64,000 bases of DNA from Nitrospira sp. CR1.1 (GTDB lineage: Bacteria; Nitrospirota; Nitrospiria; Nitrospirales; Nitrospiraceae), in assembly GCA_014055465.1 (NCBI GenBank), contig WIAF01000011.1, positions 90,295 through 154,294 on the forward strand, read 5' to 3'. Positions 42,669 to 52,301 of the stretch are shown here, piece after piece. The notes below the pieces were generated by a model that was given only the letters and a program-made list of their open reading frames with translations, was not told the origin of the DNA and made no database searches. A program made the position numbers and the translations under genes. Within the stretch, counting starts at the first letter, position 1; every line of letters starts with the position of its first letter.

Positions 42669-43244
42669 CTAGTCCCGATCCTCTTCCTTCTCAATCTTCT
42701 CGAGGAGTTCCTGGCGAGATTGACATTGAACGCACAATTTGGCGAACGGCACCGCCTCTAAGCGCTTCTCACTAACTTCGATGCCGCATTCCGCACAAAT
42801 ACCGTAGGTCCCTTCGCTGAGCCGCGTCAGCGCCTCATCGATCGCCTGGCGCTTCCGGTTCCGCATCTCCATCAGGGAAATGCCGAGCTCGCGATCCAGG
42901 TCCATGAGAGCTTGATCACCCACGTCGCGGGCCGATTCCAAACGGCGCTGCTGATCTTCCGTCAGCGACTGGCCGAGGTTACCTTCGATCTCGCGCATGA
43001 TCTCCTGGCGCTTGCCGAGCAGCATCCGCTGCAGGACTTCCCGCCGGCGCTGGCGTTCTTCTTTTTCCTTCGGCGTTTCCTTAAGCGTGAGCGCGGCTAC
43101 AACGCGTGCGGCTACGCTATCTTCGTCTTTTTCAGTCATAGTTGTGACAGGAGCCGGCCGCTCTTTCTTCACGGGCTTTTCAGGAGCGATGGCTTTGGCT
43201 TTCGTCGTTGGTGTTTTTTTCTTCGCGCCGACTTTCGTCGCCAT
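42669..43244 (-). CDS. DksA/TraR-type C4 zinc-finger protein
   Basis: 191 residues. A Lys/Ala-rich, basic and probably disordered N-terminus (about 1-65) precedes a coiled coil. Near the C-terminus the zinc finger reads GTYGICAECGIEVSEKRLEA and later AKLCVQCQSRQE (four cysteines). The fold is that of DksA/TraR/DnaK-suppressor proteins, which bind the RNA polymerase secondary channel. The basic N-terminus is absent from E. coli DksA. Possibly a transcription regulator during stress; function otherwise unknown. Confidence 0.88.
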   Translation of the reverse strand: MATKVGAKKKTPTTKAKAIAPEKPVKKERPAPVTTMTEKDEDSVAARVVAALTLKETPKEKEERQRRREVLQRMLLGKRQEIMREIEGNLGQSLTEDQQRRLESARDVGDQALMDLDRELGISLMEMRNRKRQAIDEALTRLSEGTYGICAECGIEVSEKRLEAVPFAKLCVQCQSRQELLEKIEKEEDRD

Positions 43245-43329
43245 AGAGGCTCATACCCTTTCGTGATGAGTGCAGGGCGAAAAAGTTCGGCAGGTATATC
43301 ACGCTATAGATCGTTTGACAAGTACCCGC

Positions 43330-43349
43330 GTCCCCAAGATCTTGGGGAC
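43330..43349. repeat. Perfect 20-bp palindrome at the apt stop codon
   Basis: GTCCCCAAGA joined to TCTTGGGGAC without a spacer. Its last base is the first of the apt stop codon, on the minus strand. It could act as an apt terminator (no T-run) or a DNA-binding site. Confidence 0.5.
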
Positions 43350-43864
43350 TACGGATAGACGATCATGGAGTGCACATTATGCCCTGTCAGCCGGGCTCGC
43401 CCATTCAGGCCTTTCAGCTCGATGAGAAAGTCCAATCCTGCAATCTCCCCGCCGAGTTGACCGACCAAGTCGACAGTCGCCGCGGCCGTGCCGCCCGTGG
43501 CCAGCAGATCGTCCACGATCAGGACGCGCTCTCCAGGCGATACGGCATCTCGATGAATCGCCAGCACGCTGGAGCCATATTCCAGATTGTATTGCACCTC
43601 ATAAATGTCGGCGGGCAATTTGCCGGGCTTTCTCACCGGAACGAACCCGGCGCCAAGTCGGGCCGCCAGCGTACCGCCGAGGATAAACCCGCGCGACTCG
43701 ATCCCGATGACCTTCGCAATGCCCTGTCCCTCGTAACGAGCGGCCAGCTCATCGGCGATGGCGCGAAAGGCCTGCGGATCTTTCAGGAGAGTGGTGATGT
43801 CGTAGAAGAGGATGCCGGGCTTAGGAAAGTCGGGAACTTCTCGGATGAGGGACTTGTAGTTCAT
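43349..43864 (-). CDS. apt: Adenine phosphoribosyltransferase
   Basis: 171 residues from the ATG at 43864; the frame also allows a start four codons earlier. It salvages adenine to AMP with PRPP. The PRPP-binding motif is VLIVDDLLATGGTAAATVDL; the start region IREVPDFPKPGILFYDITTL and the flexible loop are characteristic. It lies between the sigma-factor gene and the DksA-type gene on the same strand. Confidence 0.95.
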   Translation of the reverse strand: MNYKSLIREVPDFPKPGILFYDITTLLKDPQAFRAIADELAARYEGQGIAKVIGIESRGFILGGTLAARLGAGFVPVRKPGKLPADIYEVQYNLEYGSSVLAIHRDAVSPGERVLIVDDLLATGGTAAATVDLVGQLGGEIAGLDFLIELKGLNGRARLTGHNVHSMIVYP

Positions 43865-43888
43865 AGGCACGATCACACCGGGACGTTC

Positions 43889-44887
43889 TCATAAAAGATC
43901 CGCCCGCTTCATGGTTTTCCGTTCAATAATCCCGCGGAGCCTTGCAAGGGCGGCGGTTTCGATTTGGCGGACTCGTTCGCGAGTCAGCCCCATCTCCTGG
44001 CCGATCTCTTCTAACGTTCGCGACTCGGCGCCGTCAAGTCCAAACCGCGCCAAAATCACCGTGCGCTCCTTTTCGGGCAACTCATTGACCCAGGCCATGA
44101 GTTCGGCCCGTCGCATCACCCCTTCGGTGGTGTCCGCAGGCGTGAGACAGAGCGGATCCTCAATCACGTCCCGCAAGAAAGTGTCCTGCCGGTCGCTGAT
44201 CGGGCTGTCGAGCGAACAGGTGGTGCGAACCAGCTGTTTCAGATCGTCCACCTCCGCCACGCTGGTTTTCAACTTGGCCGCGACTTCCTCGGCCCGTGGT
44301 TCCCGGCCGAGCTCATGGACCAACTGCTCGACCTTACCGAGATACCGGTTCAGCCGTTCAACCACATGAACCGGCAACCGGACAAGTTTGCCCTGGTTGA
44401 TGATGGCTCGCTCGATATACTGGCGAATCCACCAGGACGCATAGGTGCTGAAGCGGAATCCGCGTTTGTAGTTAAATTTTTCCACGGCCTTGATCAGGCC
44501 CAGATTGCCTTCTTCAACGATATCGGCAAACGGGAAGCCGCGATTCATGTATCGCTTTCCGATACTGATGACCAGCCGGAGATTCGCCTCGATCATCTCC
44601 TGTCGAGCCGCTTCGTCACCGGCCATCACGCGTTTGCCCAGAGATTGTTCCTGTTTGAAGTTCAACAGGGTCGACTTGCGGACTTCGCGCAGATAACTCT
44701 TGATGGTGTCGAGGCCTTCCGCACGCCCGGATTCTGCCTGGCGGATTTCTCCACCGGAGTCCTCCGACTCGGCGAGGCCGTGCGACTCCGCATCCTCATC
44801 CTCTTCCGCGCGCGCAGCACGCGGGCGGCGGGTCGAGACCGGCGCAGTTACCTCGGTATCCTGTCGCACAGTTGCACGTCGAGCCAT
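43889..44887 (-). CDS. Sigma-70 family (RpoD/RpoS-like) sigma factor
   Basis: 332 residues from the ATG at 44887; the frame continues upstream to 44947 over the acylphosphatase gene. Region 1.2 ([20 protein letters not shown]), region 2 ([18 protein letters not shown], then [17 protein letters not shown]), region 3 and region 4 ([17 protein letters not shown]) are complete. The 60-residue acidic, Glu/Asp-rich N-terminus is not region 1.1 of RpoD, so it is a group 2 (RpoS-like) factor. Its DNA specificity should be close to that of the housekeeping sigma. The acylphosphatase gene lies 14 bases upstream. Confidence 0.92.
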   Translation of the reverse strand: MARRATVRQDTEVTAPVSTRRPRAARAEEDEDAESHGLAESEDSGGEIRQAESGRAEGLDTIKSYLREVRKSTLLNFKQEQSLGKRVMAGDEAARQEMIEANLRLVISIGKRYMNRGFPFADIVEEGNLGLIKAVEKFNYKRGFRFSTYASWWIRQYIERAIINQGKLVRLPVHVVERLNRYLGKVEQLVHELGREPRAEEVAAKLKTSVAEVDDLKQLVRTTCSLDSPISDRQDTFLRDVIEDPLCLTPADTTEGVMRRAELMAWVNELPEKERTVILARFGLDGAESRTLEEIGQEMGLTRERVRQIETAALARLRGIIERKTMKRADLL

Positions 44888-44901
44888 AACGTCGTCACCT
44901 A

Positions 44902-45189
44902 CTACCGGATCGTAAAATCGTGATACCGGCCCGTGGCATTGCCCCACTCCACCTGTATCTGGGTCACACGCGCCCCGACCGGCCCTTTTTTAAGATCTGC
45001 CAGGAACTCCTCCAGAACCGCCCGTCCACCTTCCACATCCACCGCCACTTGACCGCTGTCGAGATTTTCCACTCCCCCGGTCAGTCCGCGGGCAGCCGCC
45101 ATGCGGCAGGTGAAGGCCCGGTAGCCGACTCCCTGCACCCGACCACTCACCAGAATTCGCGCGCGCACGGATTCGCCGATATCCGTCAT
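44902..45189 (-). CDS. Acylphosphatase
   Basis: 95 residues; hydrolyses acyl phosphates such as acetyl phosphate. The catalytic arginine loop is [12 protein letters not shown] and the asparagine lies in [15 protein letters not shown]. The length is normal. It lies directly upstream of the sigma-factor gene on the same strand and is likely co-transcribed with it. Confidence 0.92.
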   Translation of the reverse strand: MTDIGESVRARILVSGRVQGVGYRAFTCRMAAARGLTGGVENLDSGQVAVDVEGGRAVLEEFLADLKKGPVGARVTQIQVEWGNATGRYHDFTIR

Positions 45190-45666
<477 letters not shown>

Positions 45667-45701
45667 ACCGGGCAGATCCGAAAAACGGAAGCCGGATTGT
45701 C

Positions 45702-46805
45702 TTACAACAGAGGGGTAAAACGCAAGCCGTGAGATTCAGCCACCGCTTGGCACGTAATCTTCCCATTCATCACATTCACACCCTTCGCAATGCCGGGGTC
45801 GGACTGAATGGCGTGTCCAACCCCGTCCGACGCGAGCCGCACAATATAGGGGAGGGTCACGTTGGTCAACGCTCGCGTGGAGGTGTGCGGGACAATGCCC
45901 GGCATGTTGGTGACGCAGTAATGCACGACCCCGTCCACCCTGTAGACAGGATCCGAATGTGTCGTGGGCCTGGTGGTTTCGCAGCACCCGCCCTGATCGA
46001 CAGCGACGTCCACGATGACGGATCCGGCCTGCATCTTTGCCACAAGACTGCGCGAGATCACTCTTGGCGCGCGGGCCCCCGGCACCAACACGGCCCCAAT
46101 GACCAGGTCGGCCTGCATGACGGCTCGTTCGATGGCCGATTCAGTCGCCGCACAGGTGGCAATGCGGCCGCCATACAAATCATCGAGTACGCGCAATCGA
46201 TCCAAATCCAGATTGATCACTGTGACCCGGGCGCCCATCCCGACGGCGATTCGAACGGCCGACGTTCCCACGACGCCCGCGCCGATCACCACGACATGGC
46301 CCGGCAAGACTCCGGGCACTCCGGCCAACAAGACCCCGCGCCCCCCTTGCACTGTCCCGAGGTAGTGCGCCCCCACTTGTACGGACAACCGCCCGGCGAT
46401 CTCGCTCATCGGCCGCAGCATCGGCAAGCTATGATCTTTCGCTTCGACGGTTTCATAGGCAATAGCCGTGATCCCTGCCGCCATCAACGCCTTGGTCAAA
46501 TCCGGCAAGGACGCGAGGTGCAGATAGGTAAACAACACCTGACCGGGCCGGAACAACGCACACTCGGATAGCTGGGGCTCCTTCACTTTCACGATCAGTT
46601 CGGCCCGTTTAAACACCTCTTCCTTCGAGGCGACAACCTCAGCGCCGGCATGCCGATAGGCCTCGTCGGGACATCCGCTTCCCTGCCCGGCCGAAGGTTC
46701 CACCAGCACCTGATGGCCGTGCTGTCGCAACAGGCGCACGCCGTCCGGCGTCACACTCACACGATATTCGAAATCCTTCACCTCTTTTGGAACTCCGATC
46801 AGCAT
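45702..46805 (-). CDS. ald: Alanine dehydrogenase
   Basis: 367 residues; NAD-dependent oxidative deamination of L-alanine to pyruvate and ammonia, or the reverse. Substrate-binding start: [18 protein letters not shown]. The NAD-binding Rossmann motif is [18 protein letters not shown]. The lysine/arginine region [11 protein letters not shown] and [19 protein letters not shown] are conserved in alanine dehydrogenases. The length is typical for the family. It stands alone between tRNA-Pro and the divergent iron-sulfur operon. Confidence 0.95.
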   Translation of the reverse strand: MLIGVPKEVKDFEYRVSVTPDGVRLLRQHGHQVLVEPSAGQGSGCPDEAYRHAGAEVVASKEEVFKRAELIVKVKEPQLSECALFRPGQVLFTYLHLASLPDLTKALMAAGITAIAYETVEAKDHSLPMLRPMSEIAGRLSVQVGAHYLGTVQGGRGVLLAGVPGVLPGHVVVIGAGVVGTSAVRIAVGMGARVTVINLDLDRLRVLDDLYGGRIATCAATESAIERAVMQADLVIGAVLVPGARAPRVISRSLVAKMQAGSVIVDVAVDQGGCCETTRPTTHSDPVYRVDGVVHYCVTNMPGIVPHTSTRALTNVTLPYIVRLASDGVGHAIQSDPGIAKGVNVMNGKITCQAVAESHGLRFTPLL

Positions 46806-46969
46806 GCGCGCCTCCTCGCCCCTCCGCCTCGTGCCCGCTCCTCTTTGCAGTATACATCGGACCGGGCCTGGATAGGCGCGATCCGCTCCGCCACCTTGCT
46901 ACGTGAAAGATCAGTGCGGTAAGATTCCATCTCTTTGGTTCTTTTCCCTTAACCAGGAGCACTTCGCGC

Positions 46970-47338
46970 ATGGATGCCGGATCCTGTAATGCCTGCAATA
47001 CCACAGGTACCCCGTTGATGAAATTGTCGCTGGGCAAAGATTTTTTCGGACGCACCTATGATCGGTTGTCGCCTTCTTCGGACCAAAGCCCAAAATGGTA
47101 TTGTGAACCCTGCTCCATGATGAAAAACCTGCAGCGCGATTTTCGCGATATCCGGATGGAATTCGATAAATTGAGCAAGGGCCAGGCCTCCGCGCTTTCG
47201 GAACCTGAAGCGAAACAACACGCGCAGTTACGCCTCCGGGAAATCGGCGCCATTGCCGACACTCAGGCTAACGGGTCGTCGCTCCTGAACGCGGCGGAGG
47301 TGAAACAATTGATCGACCAGTTCCACGCAGGCACCTGA
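46970..47338 (+). CDS. Small protein with two CxxC pairs
   Basis: 122 residues. An N-terminal CNAC and a CEPC about 40 residues later suggest a zinc-ribbon-like or iron-binding site. The second half is a helix with a coiled-coil tendency (QRDFRDIRMEFDKLSKGQ). It is the first gene of a cluster of four (46970-48471) that also encodes a [2Fe-2S] and a 4Fe-4S protein, so a redox role is plausible. No family was recognised. Confidence 0.72.
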   Translation: MDAGSCNACNTTGTPLMKLSLGKDFFGRTYDRLSPSSDQSPKWYCEPCSMMKNLQRDFRDIRMEFDKLSKGQASALSEPEAKQHAQLRLREIGAIADTQANGSSLLNAAEVKQLIDQFHAGT

Positions 47339-47382
47339 GCTCGCAGGCACCAATTGAATGGACCAATACGGACATTTTCACG

Positions 47383-47733
47383 ATGACCGGCTATCAACGA
47401 CATATTTTTGTATGCACCAACAAACGCGAGCCTGATGATCCTCGCGGCAGCTGCTCCAAACTCGGCTCCGAAGCGCTGCATGCCTGCTTTAAGCAAGAAG
47501 CCAAGCGGCTCAACTTGAAGGGAGTCGTACGGGCGAATAAGGCCGGCTGCCTCGATTATTGCGCCCAAGGGCCCAGCGTGGTGGTCTATCCCGAAGGCAT
47601 CTGGTACCGGGTCAAGTCCGAGGCCGACGTGAAGGAAATCATGGAGCGTCATATCGTGAAAGGAGAGCCGGTCGAACGACTCCTCATGCCCGATCAGGCA
47701 AGACCTCTCCACCTCTCTCCGCTGAAACCTTGA
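47383..47733 (+). CDS. Thioredoxin-like [2Fe-2S] ferredoxin
   Basis: 116 residues matching the thioredoxin-like ferredoxin family: HIFVCTNKREPDDPRGSC at the start (two cysteines) and ANKAGCLDYCAQGPSVVVYP (two cysteines), ligands of a [2Fe-2S] cluster. The middle helix is typical and the C-terminal tail carries DVKEIMERHIVKGEPV. It carries electrons in an unidentified pathway. The gene is part of the 46970-48471 cluster. Confidence 0.92.
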   Translation: MTGYQRHIFVCTNKREPDDPRGSCSKLGSEALHACFKQEAKRLNLKGVVRANKAGCLDYCAQGPSVVVYPEGIWYRVKSEADVKEIMERHIVKGEPVERLLMPDQARPLHLSPLKP

Positions 47734-47764
47734 GTCGGTCCATCCACCGTATCGCGAGATCTGT

Positions 47765-48178
47765 ATGCCCGCCGATGACAAATGGAAGGCCAACATGGAA
47801 AAGGTGGCCTACATGAAGGCGTTTCCCGGTTTGCTCCGCAGCTGGGATCAGCTAGTTGGAAAAACCGTGGACGTCGTCTTGCCGCTCAAGAGCAAGACAG
47901 GTTCCGCAGCGCTCATTTGCACCGACGGATCTTTTGTGGTGGTTCCACTCCTGAGCGCAGAACCCTACGAGTTGGGAGAAGCCCTGCAGGCGGGCCGAGA
48001 ATATCTTGAGCCGAAACACCCTGAGGCCTATGCCGGATATGACCGCCTGCGCAAGAAAGACCAGGACGCGCAACGCACCGCGCGCCTCGAAAATATTCTT
48101 GGCGCGATTCAAAATAATGTGGAACAGATCCCGGAATTGAAAGACCGGCTGGCACAGCTGGTCAAGGAGTGGAAGTGA
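47765..48178 (+). CDS. Conserved helical protein of the Fe-S cluster operon
   Basis: 137 residues without signal or metal motif. A small strand-rich core (GKTVDVVLPLKSKTGSAAL, then GSFVVVPLLS) is followed by a long amphipathic helix (ARLENILGAIQNNVEQIPE). The last codons overlap the next gene as GTGA. It may be a partner or chaperone for the neighbouring iron-sulfur proteins; that is inference from gene order. Confidence 0.7.
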   Translation: MPADDKWKANMEKVAYMKAFPGLLRSWDQLVGKTVDVVLPLKSKTGSAALICTDGSFVVVPLLSAEPYELGEALQAGREYLEPKHPEAYAGYDRLRKKDQDAQRTARLENILGAIQNNVEQIPELKDRLAQLVKEWK

Positions 48179-48471
48179 GCAGCCTCCCGCAAAAAAACAT
48201 GTTCGAGATCTTTTCGCAAGGTCTCTTCGAAGGAGTGAAACCGATGCTGGTTATCCGCGACCACCTTGTCCGTCATCCCGATCGCTGCACTCACCAGGCC
48301 ATTTGTGTCCCCATTTGCCCGACCAGTGCCTGGCTGTCGACCCCACCCTACAAATTCGACCCCTCCCGCTGCCTGGAAAGCTGCCGGCTCTGTCTGGATG
48401 CCTGCCCTTCCCAAGCGATCTATGCCGTATTCAAAAAGGGCGAGAAGTTGTTAGAGCCGCAGAAGAAGTAG
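48175..48471 (+). CDS. Ferredoxin-like protein with irregular cysteine spacing
   Basis: 98 residues from the GTG at 48175 (AAGGAG site five bases upstream), overlapping the previous stop; a GTG at 48169 is also in frame. The first cluster motif reads C-x5-C-x3-CP (RCTHQAICVPICP), lacking one cysteine. The second reads C-x3-C-x2-C-x3-CP (CLESCRLCLDACP). This is a 7-cysteine pattern, suggesting a [3Fe-4S]/[4Fe-4S] pair or an odd first site. It is probably an electron carrier and ends the four-gene operon. Confidence 0.82.
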   Translation: MSSLPQKNMFEIFSQGLFEGVKPMLVIRDHLVRHPDRCTHQAICVPICPTSAWLSTPPYKFDPSRCLESCRLCLDACPSQAIYAVFKKGEKLLEPQKK

Positions 48472-48608
48472 GCGGGGTCCCCTGGCAGATCTCTTGTGCT
48501 CGTGCAACGCGCGAGCCTCTAGATGCCCTCGTTGGACGCGCGCAGAATCGTCACCTTCCCCGGCTGCAACCAACAGGCATACGCATCAAACTACGCATCC
48601 TTGCATGT

Positions 48609-49649
48609 CTACATGATCTGCTTCCGCAGACGCCCCCAGTAGGCGGTGCCGACATAGCCACAGGCGCCGGTGAGTGTGGTGAGGGCCATCACTCGATAGA
48701 CCACCGAACGCGGGGCTTTGACGTTGACGGTTGGATCGAGAAGATCCGGCGCTGTGGCCACGCGTGTGAGCGTTTCGCCGGCCAGCAGAATCGGCCACAT
48801 GCAAGCGAGTCGCTGCCGGATCTCTAACCGGGGCAACGCCAGGGTATAGAGCCAGCCCTGGTCTAAATGTTCCACGGCCTGACGGATCATGCGCAGCAGA
48901 ATCGGCCGAAAGGCCGGCAGGCTTTCCGGTTTGAGCAAATCCCTCGGTTTGAGCCCAAGCTCATCTAGCCACTGCGTCGGCACATAGCACCGGCCGTTCT
49001 GGAGATCGCGAGCGAGATCCTTCACAATGTTCGTGAGCTGTAACCCCTTGCCGAAGCGGACGCCGATCGCAGACATCCGGTCGACATCCCAATGCGCCAT
49101 GGCAGGCCGATGCGCGCAGACCATGCGGGTCCAGAATTCCCCCACGCACCCTGCCACGTAGTAGGTATACTGATCCAATTCTTGCGGACGCTCCAGCGCT
49201 GAGAGGTCTTGGGCCGATGAACCGGGAAACCTGGTCAGGTCCATTTCCATTCCCTTCGGCAGCACCTCCATCAGCCAGCTGATACGCTCGCGATCCCCAT
49301 GATCAAACTGCCGGTACAGCGCGAAACAATCCGGCAATCGCTCCAAGAGCACGCGCTCAGCAGAATCAGTCTGGTGCGGCAGGAGGCCCGCCTGAATCGC
49401 CTGCACGGCTTGCGGTTGAACGTCGTCGCCGCTGAACTGGGCGCGGAACATGTTGAGGTGGTGAAGTCGCTGCTCCCGACCGATCAGGTCGGTGTCGGCA
49501 ATCGTATCGGCCGCACGCGCGAACAGATAGGCCAACCCCATCTCGTCGCGCACATCCGGCGGCAGGACATTCAGCGTCAGGTAAAAGGAACGGGATACCT
49601 GCTTGAGAATGACGTGAAGGAGTTCGTGCTGGGAGGGCTGATTACTCGT
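48609..49649 (-). CDS. Squalene/phytoene synthase with non-standard start
   Basis: An isoprenoid head-to-head condensing enzyme (hopanoid or carotenoid route). Asp-rich motifs are D48-TIA-D52 (RAADTIADTD) and LTNIVKDLARD with GRCYVP. The first in-frame ATG/GTG/TTG (GTG at 49553) falls after the conserved SRSFYLTLNVLPPDV segment. The frame continues upstream without one until a TAA; the likely start is ACG at 49649 (ACG AGT AAT CAG), giving 346 residues. Either a rare ACG start, a recent ATG-to-ACG mutation, or a sequencing error is possible. The gene follows the cupredoxin gene by 12 bases. Confidence 0.88.
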   Translation of the reverse strand, partial: TSNQPSQHELLHVILKQVSRSFYLTLNVLPPDVRDEMGLAYLFARAADTIADTDLIGREQRLHHLNMFRAQFSGDDVQPQAVQAIQAGLLPHQTDSAERVLLERLPDCFALYRQFDHGDRERISWLMEVLPKGMEMDLTRFPGSSAQDLSALERPQELDQYTYYVAGCVGEFWTRMVCAHRPAMAHWDVDRMSAIGVRFGKGLQLTNIVKDLARDLQNGRCYVPTQWLDELGLKPRDLLKPESLPAFRPILLRMIRQAVEHLDQGWLYTLALPRLEIRQRLACMWPILLAGETLTRVATAPDLLDPTVNVKAPRSVVYRVMALTTLTGACGYVGTAYWGRLRKQIM

Positions 49650-49661
49650 GGCGCACCCTGC

Positions 49662-50108
49662 TTATCGGACTTCGAGTGTCCCCTCCATGCCTTTCTCCCG
49701 GTGACTTGGGAAAAAGAGGAGTTTCTTGTCGCAATAGAAGGAATAGGTGCCCGGCTTGGATGGCGTAAATTGCACGGTCACGGTTTTACCGGCGCTCACA
49801 TCCCGTTCGATCGAGATCCCGGCTGCCTCATCCCGTAACACAAAATTGTGTGGCGTGATCGTGGTGATACTGGTCAAGAGCAGTTCAACGGGTTTCCCGG
49901 ACTGCACGATCAAGTGCCGCGGAGTGTAGGAGTAGCTGTCCAGAATCACCGTCGCCCGTTGAATTCCGTCCGCTTGGTCAACCGGCACTCGGAGCGGAGG
50001 AACCTGCGGCGCCTGCTCAGCTCCAATACCAGCGGTCGGACCTGCGATGCTGCATAATCCGGCCGTACCCAGAATACCCAGACGGAGTAACAAGAGACCT
50101 CTACGCAT
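49662..50108 (-). CDS. Periplasmic cupredoxin (blue copper-like)
   Basis: 148 residues with a signal peptide (about 1-28). The cupredoxin fold ends with the type 1 copper ligands: H87 (TPHNFVL), C126 (YSFYCDKK), H136 (PSHREKG) and M141. The Cys-to-His spacing is wider than in plastocyanin. It is likely a soluble electron carrier or copper carrier in the periplasm. It shares a transcript with the squalene/phytoene synthase gene, 12 bases downstream; the functional link is unknown. Confidence 0.85.
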   Translation of the reverse strand: MRRGLLLLRLGILGTAGLCSIAGPTAGIGAEQAPQVPPLRVPVDQADGIQRATVILDSYSYTPRHLIVQSGKPVELLLTSITTITPHNFVLRDEAAGISIERDVSAGKTVTVQFTPSKPGTYSFYCDKKLLFFPSHREKGMEGTLEVR

Positions 50109-50317
50109 GGCGCAGTTTGTAGCAGAAGGGTGGAGAATCGGTCAACCGGCTGCAGGTCCGCCGATAGATACCTGTCCGGGTGCCGGACCACGCCCTGTCA
50201 CACCGTCGCCCTATATTCAACCGACTTGACTGACATCAAACCTGGTATTATCTCTGAACACCGGGACGCATCCTGGCTCCCCTGCCCAAGGGACCACCAA
50301 ACGGCCCGGGCATCCGG

Positions 50318-50323
50318 TATAAT
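50318..50323 (+). promoter_or_regulatory. -10 consensus upstream of htpX
   Basis: TATAAT, 58 bases before the htpX start. No matching -35 element at 16-18 bases was seen, so activity may need an activator. Confidence 0.3.
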
Positions 50324-50381
50324 GACATCCAAGGTTTGGTCCTCTCCGTGGTAGAAGGACGAACCTCCAAGGAGGACAGAT

Positions 50382-51296
50382 ATGAAGTCGTTGAAGGGTA
50401 TCGGGCTGCTGATTATTTCGAACATTCTCATTTACCTCACGCTGTCGATTACCGTCAGAGTGCTGGTGAACATGGTCCTGCCCGCGTTCGGCATCGATGT
50501 TCGCGGCGCCTTTAGTCAGGAATTACTGGTCTGGTCGTTGGTCATCGGCTTCGGCGGCGCGTTCATCAGCCTGCTGTTTTCCAAACAAATGGCTCGCGCC
50601 ATGCTGGATTGCACGCAGATCACGCAGCCCCGCACACAAGCGGAACACGTCATCTATGGCTCCGTTCGCGAGATTGCGGAACGCCTCCATATCACCATGC
50701 CGGAAGTGTGGGTCTATGACTCGCCGGACCCGAATGCCTTTGCCACGGGGCCGAGCAAGAACAATGCGATGGTGGCGGTCTCGACCGGCTTGTTGGCCAA
50801 TCTGCGCGAAGACGAGGTGAAGGCTGTGCTCGCCCACGAGATGGGTCATGTCTTCAACGGCGACATGTTTTCCACCACAGTGCTCGCCGGCTTGATGAAC
50901 ACCTTCGTGCACTACATCAGCAATTTTGTGTACCAGATGGTGGCGCAACCGCAGGGCGACCGCGAGGAAGGTCAGAGCGGCAGTCCGATTTTGGGCTTCG
51001 TGGTCTATCTGTTCTTGCAGATCGTGCTCTCGATCCTGGCCATGGTGGTAGTCAGCTGGCACTCCCGCCGCCGGGAATATGCCGCGGATGCATTCTCAGC
51101 GAAGGTGTACGGCAAAGAGTCAATGATCAAGGCGCTGCAGGCCATTGACCGTTGGGTGAACCGGGCCCAATTCGAGTATTCAACTCAAGATGCCTTGGCT
51201 ACCATGAAGATTTCAGGCAACAGCTCCGGCTTCATGCACCTGCTGGCGACCCACCCTCCGATCGAGGAACGGGTTGCGGCGTTGGAACGTTTATAA
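50382..51296 (+). CDS. htpX: Membrane zinc protease HtpX
   Basis: 304 residues; a membrane-bound M48 metalloprotease that degrades damaged membrane proteins. The zinc site is H152-E153-x-x-H156 (VLAHEMGHVFNGD), with the third ligand in RREYAADAFSAKVYG. Two N-terminal helices (about 5-30 and 40-62) and two central helices (about 160-215) are membrane segments. The C-terminal FMHLLATHPPIEERVAALE is typical. A CAAGGAGG ribosome site precedes the ATG. The expected cytoplasmic catalytic domain is complete. Confidence 0.95.
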   Translation: MKSLKGIGLLIISNILIYLTLSITVRVLVNMVLPAFGIDVRGAFSQELLVWSLVIGFGGAFISLLFSKQMARAMLDCTQITQPRTQAEHVIYGSVREIAERLHITMPEVWVYDSPDPNAFATGPSKNNAMVAVSTGLLANLREDEVKAVLAHEMGHVFNGDMFSTTVLAGLMNTFVHYISNFVYQMVAQPQGDREEGQSGSPILGFVVYLFLQIVLSILAMVVVSWHSRRREYAADAFSAKVYGKESMIKALQAIDRWVNRAQFEYSTQDALATMKISGNSSGFMHLLATHPPIEERVAALERL

Positions 51297-51310
51297 CAAG
51301 GAGTCTTTCT

Positions 51311-51934
51311 ATGCCGATCCATCGACCGACTTGTTCATGGAAGGTACTGGCTCTCGGGCTCATCGCGGGTCTCGGGCTTGGCGCCATCGCAATAGGGCTT
51401 GGTCCGGTGGATGCGGCGGAACAGGGAGCGACACGCATGGCTGCAAACGCATCAACCGTGTACGATTTCACGTTGAATGATATCGATGGGAAACCGGTCT
51501 CATTGAAGCAATACAAAGGAAAGGTCGTCATGCTGGTTAATACCGCCAGCTTGTGCGGCAACACCCCGCAATACGCCGACCTTGAAACGATATACGAGAC
51601 CTATAAGGACAAGGGGTTCGAGATTCTGGCTTTCCCGGCTAATAATTTCGGCCAGCAGGAGCCGGGCAGCAATGAAGAGATCAAGGGATTCTGCCTGACC
51701 AAGTATAGTGTCGGCTTCCCGCTCTTCAGCAAAATCAGCGTCAAGGGCGGTGACAAACATCCCCTCTATCGCTATCTTACCGAACAAAGCCCGTTCCCCG
51801 GCGAGGTGGAATGGAACTTTCAGAAGTATCTGGTCGATCGTTCAGGAAATGTCGTTGCTCGCTATCATCACGGCACGAAACCGGTGGCTGACCAGGTCGT
51901 GAAAGACGTCGAGCGTTTCCTGGCCAAACCGTGA
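51311..51934 (+). CDS. Exported glutathione peroxidase-type peroxidase
   Basis: 207 residues from the ATG at 51311, which follows AAGGAG by seven bases; the frame opens further upstream but overlaps htpX. Residues 8-37 look like an N-terminal export signal. The peroxidase active site uses C82 (NTASLCGNTPQY), not selenocysteine, with conserved Q (FPANNFGQQEPG) and W (VEWNFQKYLVDR). It probably reduces lipid or hydrogen peroxides with thioredoxin-like donors. It follows htpX by 14 bases and is likely co-transcribed as a stress pair. Confidence 0.92.
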   Translation: MPIHRPTCSWKVLALGLIAGLGLGAIAIGLGPVDAAEQGATRMAANASTVYDFTLNDIDGKPVSLKQYKGKVVMLVNTASLCGNTPQYADLETIYETYKDKGFEILAFPANNFGQQEPGSNEEIKGFCLTKYSVGFPLFSKISVKGGDKHPLYRYLTEQSPFPGEVEWNFQKYLVDRSGNVVARYHHGTKPVADQVVKDVERFLAKP

Positions 51935-51940
51935 GCCCGT

Positions 51941-52216
51941 TCAGGTCTTTTTCTCGAAGGTAATATGTGATCGATACTCTTGGATGGCCGCACCCAATGC
52001 GGCCTTCCCAAGAGGAATATTCGCCTCCAAGGCATCCTCCACGCCCCGGTCGTCGATGACCACGTCATACCGGTCCTGAATATTCGTGCGGACCGCGGCG
52101 CCGTCCTTGAACGTGCGCGGCATATAAATTTCGGTCCACACTTCCTTCTCGACCAAACACACATCACAAAACCGTTCATACAACAGCGTTAATTTCTCCG
52201 GATCGGTTTCCTTCAT
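51941..52216 (-). CDS. Small protein of unknown function
   Basis: 91 residues from an ATG at 52216 preceded by GAGGA; an upstream extension to 52339 overlaps the next gene. The sequence is mixed alpha/beta (KLTLLYERFCDVCLVEKEVW, then RYDVVIDDRGVEDALEANIP) with two cysteines in a CDVC pair. It converges on the peroxidase gene with six bases between. No family recognised. Confidence 0.6.
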   Translation of the reverse strand: MKETDPEKLTLLYERFCDVCLVEKEVWTEIYMPRTFKDGAAVRTNIQDRYDVVIDDRGVEDALEANIPLGKAALGAAIQEYRSHITFEKKT

Positions 52217-52301
52217 GCCCCTGTCCTCGCGATGATCATCATTCACACTCCCGCATGAGCGGGCACGGCAGACGAACGTTAGACTAAGCAGGGGAACATA
52301 T

